This document shows, piece by piece, positions 25,057-29,905 of a DNA stretch of 29,905 nt. The DNA lies in the NCBI GenBank assembly GCA_002387845.1, contig DGLB01000072.1, forward strand, positions 159 through 30,063. Reading direction: 5' to 3'. The notes under the pieces were generated by a model. It was not told the origin of the DNA. It did not search any database and saw only the letters and a program-made list of their open reading frames with translations. How positions within the stretch are numbered: position 1 is the first letter of the stretch; the number at the start of each line of letters is the position of its first letter. This DNA is from Stenotrophomonas maltophilia (GTDB lineage: Bacteria; Pseudomonadota; Gammaproteobacteria; Xanthomonadales; Xanthomonadaceae). A program made the translations under genes and the position numbers.

Positions 25057-25623
25057 TCAGCGGCGGGCAGGCGGCAGAGGGCGCAGCCGGGCTTCGATCT
25101 TGAGCAGTTTGGTTTCCAACTTGCGCCGCTTGTCCTCCAGTCGGTTCTCCCTCGCCTGATACGCGTTGCCAAGCGCGGTTTTTTCCCGCTCCAGGCGCAC
25201 CACCTCCTTGCGCGCCTTGTCCACGCGGACGCTCAACGTTCCGGCTTCATCCGAGGTATCGCTCTCGAACAGGCCGCCCCCGACCAGCAGGATGTGCCGG
25301 GTGGATCGCAAGGCAGACTCGTCGGCCAGCTGCCGCTGCAGCGTCTCCATCAAGCGTCGCGCGGCCCATAGATTGATGTCGTTTCTGTTCTGCTGGTCCC
25401 GGATCGCCGCAAGCTTCCTGCAGGCGGGCATCACTGCGGTCGGCCGGGAACGGTTGTCGACCTGGACGATCCCCAAGGGGGCGCGTGTCGAAGCTCCCAC
25501 AACCTCCTCGTAGGCAGGCGGCGGGCCGGCAATGGTGCGTGCGGAGACACCCAATGTGGCGGCCAGCGCGGCCGGGTTGGGCTGACGGCATTCGATTCGA
25601 TACATGCGGAACATCCGATCCAT
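25057..25623 (-). CDS. Unrecognised protein with HTH-like N-terminus and C-terminal coiled coil
   Basis: 188 residues if it starts at 25623 (GGGGGTG upstream is a weak ribosome site); later Met codons at 25614 and 25605 are equally possible. I do not recognise the family. The N-terminus, PAALAATLGVSARTIAG, looks like a helix-turn-helix. The middle has NLWAARRLMETLQRQL, and residues about 130-182 are strongly charged heptad-like sequence (KEVVRLEREK, ENRLEDKRRKLETKLLKIEARL) that should form a coiled coil. Codons such as AGA, CTA, GGA and TTG occur more than in neighbouring genes, a hint of foreign origin. It converges on hemF, 25 bases away, with a small GC-rich palindrome between. Whether it is a true gene is fairly but not fully certain. 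Confidence 0.6.
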   Translation of the reverse strand: MDRMFRMYRIECRQPNPAALAATLGVSARTIAGPPPAYEEVVGASTRAPLGIVQVDNRSRPTAVMPACRKLAAIRDQQNRNDINLWAARRLMETLQRQLADESALRSTRHILLVGGGLFESDTSDEAGTLSVRVDKARKEVVRLEREKTALGNAYQARENRLEDKRRKLETKLLKIEARLRPLPPARR

Positions 25624-25696
25624 GCGGCACCCCCAACGGGCACCCGCCAATGCCCCATTGCAGACAGCGCCCGACGGGGCCGCTTTCAGATTCCGC

Positions 25697-26191
25697 TCAT
25701 GCCTTTGCGCCATCACCCGCAAACTTCGGCACGATGGTGATGTGCCCGTTGATCTCCAGCAGGGCCAACGCGACATCCTCGATTCGCAAGCAGCCCTGTT
25801 GGCGCATTGCGGCTTCCAGGTCCGCCTGGGTGACCAGTTCGCGTTTGAGCACGGAAGGCAGCAGCTGGCCGTCGCGGGCAATCAGGACCGGTTCGCCTTC
25901 GACCAGCTTCTCGATGCGCGTGCTGCGCGTGGTCAGCCAGCCCACCGCGTAGTTGATCAGGATCAGCGTGGCCGCCAGCAGCAGGCCGCCGCCCAGCGAG
26001 GTGTCCTGGCCGAGCAGGGCGTTCTGCACCGCGTTGCCGAGCAGCACGATCAGCAGCACGTCGAAGGGGGTGATCTGGCCCAGCGCGCGCTTGCCGGACA
26101 GGCGCACCATGCCCAGCACCACGGTGTACACCACCACCGCGCGAAGGACGAATTCCCACCACGGCATGGCCAGGTTGAAGAGATCGGTCAT
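25697..26191 (-). CDS. YetF / DUF421 membrane protein
   Basis: 164 residues from the ATG at 26191; upstream codons in frame run back toward the small RNA gene and are not plausible. Three hydrophobic helices (about 10-30, 43-62 and 67-86) precede a cytoplasmic domain. Family segments are visible: VRLSGKRALGQITPFD, LLGNAVQNALLG, then a soluble part with EGEPVLIARDGQLLPSVLKRELVTQADLEAAMR and EDVALALLEINGHITIVPK. These match DUF421/YetF proteins, whose biochemical role is not established. It is probably a single-gene unit, 73 bases before the coiled-coil gene. Confidence 0.92.
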   Translation of the reverse strand: MTDLFNLAMPWWEFVLRAVVVYTVVLGMVRLSGKRALGQITPFDVLLIVLLGNAVQNALLGQDTSLGGGLLLAATLILINYAVGWLTTRSTRIEKLVEGEPVLIARDGQLLPSVLKRELVTQADLEAAMRQQGCLRIEDVALALLEINGHITIVPKFAGDGAKA

Positions 26192-26235
26192 GGGCCGAAG
26201 CATATCGGCAATTGGGCATACCGGAGGCCCAAAAT

Positions 26236-26271
26236 AAAAAGCCCCGCCGACCAGGGGGAGGTCAGCGGGGC
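26236..26271 (-). terminator. Intrinsic terminator of the small RNA
   Basis: A 12-bp stem (GCCCCGCTGACC / GGTCGGCGGGGC, one G-T pair) with a 7-base C-rich loop, followed by TTTTT and then ATTTT. A classical rho-independent terminator on the minus strand; it probably also stops read-through from polA. Confidence 0.85.
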
Positions 26272-26356
26272 CGGGGAACGGGCGCTTGGGGAGGAGCCCC
26301 CGTTCCGAGATCTGCTCCAGGGGATGGGAGAGATCCACAACAGGCGTTGCGCCTGT
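26236..26356 (-). ncRNA. sX13: sX13-like small regulatory RNA
   Basis: About 121 bases on the minus strand, between polA and the YetF gene. Four stem-loops can be drawn: ACAGGCG-CAA-CGCCTGT (26340-26356); GATCTCTCC-CATCCCCT-GGAGCAGATC (26309-26335); GGAACGGG / CCCGTTCC with CTCCTCCCC in its loop (26275-26306); and a terminator with TCCCCCT in its loop. C-rich loops that pair with G-rich target sites are the mark of Xanthomonas sX13, an Hfq-era virulence and motility regulator that I recall lying near polA. A TATAGA -10 lies just upstream. There is no open reading frame of note. I identify it by structure and place, not by alignment, so the name is likely but not proven. Confidence 0.75.
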
Positions 26357-26361
26357 CGAGG

Positions 26362-26367
26362 TCTATA
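26362..26367 (-). promoter_or_regulatory. -10 element of the small RNA promoter
   Basis: TATAGA on the minus strand, about six bases before the proposed 5' end. At 17-base spacing the -35 would be ACTATC, which is poor, so an activator or upstream element may be needed. Confidence 0.45.
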
Positions 26368-26498
26368 AAAGCACCTCGAACATTGATAGTTCGTGAAGGA
26401 GGCCCATTAATTCTTGGGAAAATACAGAAAGATTCATCGTCGAGTCAGATTTTGGCCCCGGCATGAACCAATTCAGCCATTTTCACGTCAAATGCGTC

Positions 26499-29270
26499 TC
26501 AATGCGCCTCATCCCAGTTGTCGCCGACGCCGGCATCCACCACCAGCGGCACCCGCAGTTCGGCCGCAGACGACATCAGTTCCACCACCTGTGACCGCAA
26601 GGTTTCCAGAAACTCGCTTTCGGTTTCAAAGACCAGTTCGTCGTGTACCTGCAGGATCATCCGGGCACGCCCGCCCTGCCCGGCCAGCCAGTCGTCCACC
26701 TTCACCATCGCGCGCTTGATGATGTCGGCCGCGGTGCCCTGCATGGGGGCGTTGATGGCCGCGCGCTCGGCTCCTGCCCGCAGCCCCTGGTTGCGGGCGT
26801 GAATGTCGTTCAGATACAGACGGCGGCCTTCCAGAGTTTCTACATAGCCCTGGTCGCGCGCCTGCTGGCGCATGCGTTCCATGAAGTCGCGCACGCCCGG
26901 ATAGCGGCTGAAGTACAGCGCCACATAATCCTGGGCCTGGCCGCGGTCGATGCCCAGGTTTTTGGCCAGGCCGAACGCGCTCATGCCGTACATGAGGCCG
27001 AAGTTGATCGCCTTGGCGGCACGGCGCTCGTTCGGCGTCACCTCGTCCAGCGCGCGGCTGAACACCTCGGCGGCGGTGGCCCGGTGCACGTCCACGCCCT
27101 GCTCGAACGCGCGCACCAGGCCGGGGTCTTCGGACAGGTGGGCCATGATCCGCAGCTCGATCTGCGAATAGTCGCAGGCCAGCAGCTTGTGCCCCGGCGG
27201 GGCGACGAAGGCGCGGCGGATGCGGCGGCCGTCGTCGGTGCGGATCGGAATGTTCTGCAGGTTCGGGTCGGACGAGGACAGCCGACCGGTCGCGGCACCG
27301 GCCTGGTGGTAGCTGGTATGCACCCGGCCGGTGTCGGGGTTGACCATTTCCGGCAGCTTGTCGGTGTAGGTGCTGCGCAGCTTGGCCAGGCCGCGGTACT
27401 CCAGGATCACCCGCGGCAGCTCATGCTGGTCGGCAATGGCCTCCAGCGCCTCTTCATTGGTACTGGGCTGGCCCTTGGGGGTCTTCACCAGTGCCGGCAG
27501 CTTCAGCTCGTCGAACAGCACCGCCTGCAGCTGCTTGGGCGAGTCCAGGCTGAAGGTGCGCCCGGCCAGCTCGGTGGCCTTCTGCTGGGCCGCCAGCATG
27601 CGCGCGCCCAGGTCCTGGCTCTGCCGGCGCAGCTCGGCCGCGTCGATGTACACGCCGTTGGCCTCGATCCGGGCCAGCACCGGCACCAGCGGCATCTCGA
27701 TGTGCCGGTAGACGTTGTCCAGCGCCGGTACCGCCAGCAGCTGCGGGCCCAGCACGCGGTGCAGACGCAGGGTGATGTCGGCATCTTCGGCGGCGTAGCG
27801 GGCCGCTTCGTCCAGCCCCACCTGCGAGAACGGAATCTGCTTGGCTCCCTTGCCGGCCACGTCCTCGAACTTGATCGTGTTGTAGCCCAGGTAACGCATC
27901 GCCAGCGAGTCCATGTCGTGGCGGGTGGCAGTGGAGTTGAGCACGAAGCTCTCAAGCATGGTGTCGTCGTGGTACCCCTGCACGTTCACGCCGTGCCGGC
28001 GCAGCACATGCAGGTCGTACTTGCCGTGCTGGCCCAGCTTCTTCTTCGCCGGGTTCTCCAGCACCGGGCGCAGCGCGTCCAGCACCTGCTGCATGGGCAG
28101 CTGGGCCGGCGCGCCGGGGTAATTGTGGCCAACCGGAATGTAGGCGGCCCTGCCCGGCTCCACCGCCACGCTGATGCCGACCAGGTTGGCCTGCATCGCG
28201 TCGAGCGCATCGGTTTCGGTGTCGAAGGCGATCAGCTCGGCGGCGTCCAGCCGGGCCACCCAGGCCAGCAGCTGCTCGGCGGTCAGTACGGTCTCGTACT
28301 CGCCGGGCACTGCCAATGACGGATCCAGCGCGGCCGGCGTGCTGTCGTCACTGCCGCGGGCATAGCCGGCGGCGGTGCCGCGCAGGCTGACCGGCGCGTC
28401 ACTGGCAGCGGCCGGAGCCGGCGCGGTGCCGCCCAGCTCCTTCAGCGCCTGGGTGAAGCCGTAGCGCAGGTACAGCTCACTCAGTACCGGCACGTCCGGC
28501 TCACGCAGACCCAGCTGCAGCGGGCCGGCCTCCAGCGCCACGTCGGTGCGGATGGTGACCAGGTCACGGTTGAGCGGCAGGCGCTCCAGCGCGGCGCGCA
28601 GGTTCTCGCCGATCTTGCCCTTCATGGTGGGCGCGGCGGCCATCACCCCATCCAGGGTCTGGTACTCGGCCAGCCACTTGGCGGCGGTCTTGGGCCCGCA
28701 CTTCTCCACCCCGGGGACGTTGTCCACGGTGTCGCCCATCAGCGCCAGCAGGTCGATGATCTGGTCGGCGCGCACGCCGAACTTGTCCATCACCGCCGCG
28801 TCCGAGTCCATGCGGCTGCCGGTCATGGTGTTGACCAGCTCGATGCCGGGACGGACCAGCTGGGCAAAATCCTTGTCGCCGGTCGAGATGGTGACCTGCA
28901 GGCCCTGCTGCTGGCCCTGCAGCGCCAGGGTGCCGATCACATCGTCGGCTTCCACCCCGGGCACGCGCAGGATGGTCAGGCCCAGCGCCTCGACGATGCG
29001 GCACATCGGCTCGACCTGCGGGCGCAGGTCGTCGGGCATGGGCGGGCGGTTGGCCTTGTAGTCGGCGTACAGGTCGTCGCGGAAGGTCTTGCCGGGCGCA
29101 TCGACCACGAACGCCACGTATTCAGGGCGTTCCTTCAAGGTCGCGCGCAGCATGTTGACCACGCCGAACAGCGCGCCGGTCGGTTCCCCGGCGGCGTTGG
29201 ACAGCGGCGGAAGCGCATGGAACGCGCGATACAGGTAACTGGACCCGTCAATCAGGACTAATCTGCTCAT
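26499..29270 (-). CDS. polA: DNA polymerase I
   Basis: 923 residues with all three domains. The 5'-3' exonuclease (1 to about 280) has VDAPGKTFR, STGDKDFAQL and GDTVDNVPGV. The 3'-5' proofreading domain keeps its metal-binding acids: Asp350 and Glu352 (FDTETDAL), Asp435/436 (YHDDTMLES) and Asp498 (AAEDADIT), so proofreading should work. The polymerase has motif A with Asp700 (DYSQIELR), the O-helix RRAAKAINFGLMYG (749-762) and motif C VHDELVFE (875-882). It fills gaps and replaces RNA primers. Upstream, TAGAAT ends six bases from the ATG and no ribosome site is seen, so the message may be leaderless. The gene is intact. Confidence 0.98.
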   Translation of the reverse strand: MSRLVLIDGSSYLYRAFHALPPLSNAAGEPTGALFGVVNMLRATLKERPEYVAFVVDAPGKTFRDDLYADYKANRPPMPDDLRPQVEPMCRIVEALGLTILRVPGVEADDVIGTLALQGQQQGLQVTISTGDKDFAQLVRPGIELVNTMTGSRMDSDAAVMDKFGVRADQIIDLLALMGDTVDNVPGVEKCGPKTAAKWLAEYQTLDGVMAAAPTMKGKIGENLRAALERLPLNRDLVTIRTDVALEAGPLQLGLREPDVPVLSELYLRYGFTQALKELGGTAPAPAAASDAPVSLRGTAAGYARGSDDSTPAALDPSLAVPGEYETVLTAEQLLAWVARLDAAELIAFDTETDALDAMQANLVGISVAVEPGRAAYIPVGHNYPGAPAQLPMQQVLDALRPVLENPAKKKLGQHGKYDLHVLRRHGVNVQGYHDDTMLESFVLNSTATRHDMDSLAMRYLGYNTIKFEDVAGKGAKQIPFSQVGLDEAARYAAEDADITLRLHRVLGPQLLAVPALDNVYRHIEMPLVPVLARIEANGVYIDAAELRRQSQDLGARMLAAQQKATELAGRTFSLDSPKQLQAVLFDELKLPALVKTPKGQPSTNEEALEAIADQHELPRVILEYRGLAKLRSTYTDKLPEMVNPDTGRVHTSYHQAGAATGRLSSSDPNLQNIPIRTDDGRRIRRAFVAPPGHKLLACDYSQIELRIMAHLSEDPGLVRAFEQGVDVHRATAAEVFSRALDEVTPNERRAAKAINFGLMYGMSAFGLAKNLGIDRGQAQDYVALYFSRYPGVRDFMERMRQQARDQGYVETLEGRRLYLNDIHARNQGLRAGAERAAINAPMQGTAADIIKRAMVKVDDWLAGQGGRARMILQVHDELVFETESEFLETLRSQVVELMSSAAELRVPLVVDAGVGDNWDEAH

Positions 29271-29276
29271 GCGACG

Positions 29277-29282
29277 ATTCTA
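29277..29282 (-). promoter_or_regulatory. Possible polA -10 element (leaderless start)
   Basis: TAGAAT on the minus strand, six bases before the polA ATG. The -35 at 17-base spacing would be GCGAAT, which is weak. No Shine-Dalgarno sequence is visible before the start codon. Confidence 0.35.
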
Positions 29283-29330
29283 CGCACCCGGCCATGTACA
29301 TTCGCGGCACCGGCGTCACAAGGCATGGGG

Positions 29331-29336
29331 CATAAT
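29331..29336 (+). promoter_or_regulatory. Possible -10 element for the DUF2782 gene
   Basis: CATAAT, 30 bases before the ATG at 29367. No good -35 is seen. With the polA element it would make this 96-base region a divergent promoter. Confidence 0.35.
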
Positions 29337-29366
29337 CAAGGTTCCCCGCCTCTGGAGCCCGTGCCC

Positions 29367-29651
29367 ATGAAGATCCTGCTGCTGGCCGTCGTGCTTGCGC
29401 TGGCTGGATGTGCCTCGACCGGTGGTGCCGGGTTGCCCCCGGTGGATGTCAGTGGCGCGGACGTCTCCAAGCGCAGCCTGGACAATGGCGACACCATTGA
29501 GGAGTACCGGGTCAGCGGCCAGCTGCGCATGGTGAAGGTCACCCCGGCGCGCGGCGCACCGTATTACATGTACGACGGCAACGGCGACGGCAAGCTGGAC
29601 AGCAACCGCGACGGGGTCTCGCCGGTCTACTGGAAGCTTTACAGCTGGTAA
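29367..29651 (+). CDS. DUF2782 lipoprotein
   Basis: 94 residues from the ATG at 29367, with GGAG nine bases before it. The leader MKILLLAVVLALAGC ends in the lipobox LAGC, so the mature protein should be lipidated on the cysteine at residue 15 and held in a membrane. The remainder has the DUF2782 pattern: EEYRVSGQLRMVKVTP, PYYMYDGNGDGKLD and a final VYWKLYSW. NGDGKLD resembles a metal-binding loop but stands alone. A DUF2782 gene lies beside polA in pseudomonads too, so this linkage is old. Its function is unknown. Confidence 0.88.
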   Translation: MKILLLAVVLALAGCASTGGAGLPPVDVSGADVSKRSLDNGDTIEEYRVSGQLRMVKVTPARGAPYYMYDGNGDGKLDSNRDGVSPVYWKLYSW

Positions 29652-29670
29652 GGACGGCCCGCAGTTCGTA

Positions 29671-29905
29671 ATGAATACCCCTGAACGACGCAAGTCGCTT
29701 GACCCGGCCCTTCTGCGCGAAGGGCTTACCCCGGAACAGTCGAAGTCGGTGGAAACGCTGGAGCATTTCGGCTGGTCGCTGCGCTTCGTGCGCCGTCCGC
29801 TGTTCCGCGACCCGATTCCGGTGCTGTATGACAGCACCGGCAGCAAGTACGTGGTGTTGAACGCGGACGGCACCCTGGACGAGTCGCAGACGTTGAAGAT
29901 CCGGC
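29671..29905 (+). CDS. Small conserved protein, cut by the window end
   Basis: The first 78 codons of an open frame that continues past the window. It begins MNTPERRKSLDPALLREGL and has LEHFGWSLRFVRRPLF, RDPIPVLYDS and KYVVLNADGTLDE. No signal peptide or membrane helix. I recall similar short proteins in other Gammaproteobacteria, of unknown function, but cannot name a family. It starts 19 bases after the DUF2782 stop codon and is probably cotranscribed; the nearest AAGGA is rather far from the ATG. Confidence 0.75.
   Translation, partial: MNTPERRKSLDPALLREGLTPEQSKSVETLEHFGWSLRFVRRPLFRDPIPVLYDSTGSKYVVLNADGTLDESQTLKIR

Overview
The window looks like a Stenotrophomonas chromosome, or that of a very close Xanthomonadaceae relative. 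The DNA is GC-rich. It carries short GTAG-stem-loop repeats of the SMAG type known from Stenotrophomonas, a xanthomonadin-like aryl polyene (APE) pigment cluster led by a divergent XanB2-type chorismatase, and an sX13-like small RNA beside polA.

Region 1 (31-17018, minus strand) is one tightly packed operon of 19 genes, most overlapping by 1-14 bases. In order of transcription it holds: a chain-length-factor-like ketosynthase partner, a PlsC-type acyltransferase, two acyl carrier proteins, a membrane protein, an acyl-ACP ligase fused to a dehydratase, a family 2 glycosyltransferase, an LpxL-type acyltransferase, an aromatic amino acid ammonia lyase, a thioesterase, a LolA-like protein, an MMPL exporter, a halogenase-like flavoprotein, a DUF3261 lipoprotein, a ketosynthase, a dehydratase, a ketoreductase, a second ketosynthase and a small secreted protein. 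The order matches the APE loci of other Gammaproteobacteria (apeC to apeR), with the lyase and halogenase-like genes added. Together the genes should start an aryl acid on a carrier protein, extend and desaturate it by type II polyketide/fatty acid chemistry, attach it to a glycosylated lipid and export it to the outer membrane. xanB2 (17198-18220) reads the opposite way and makes hydroxybenzoate starters from chorismate.

Region 2 (18221-25031) is housekeeping: a cyanide-insensitive type bd quinol oxidase (minus), a secreted S9 prolyl-oligopeptidase-like peptidase, a small membrane protein and hemF. Region 3 (25057-29905) holds an unrecognised coiled-coil protein with unusual codon use, a YetF/DUF421 membrane protein, the sX13-like RNA, polA, a DUF2782 lipoprotein and the start of a small unknown gene that runs off the end.

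Main points for a second look: six single-base insertions, all shifting the frame the same way, lie within about 1 kb (4660-5690) in the halogenase-like and DUF3261 genes; an inverted SMAG pair is translated in frame inside the exporter; two possible starter-unit enzymes (chorismatase and TAL-like lyase) serve one polyene cluster; and an sX13-like RNA sits at the place where enterobacteria keep Spot 42. I found no mobile element, CRISPR array, tRNA or rRNA, and no convincing new defence or mobile system.
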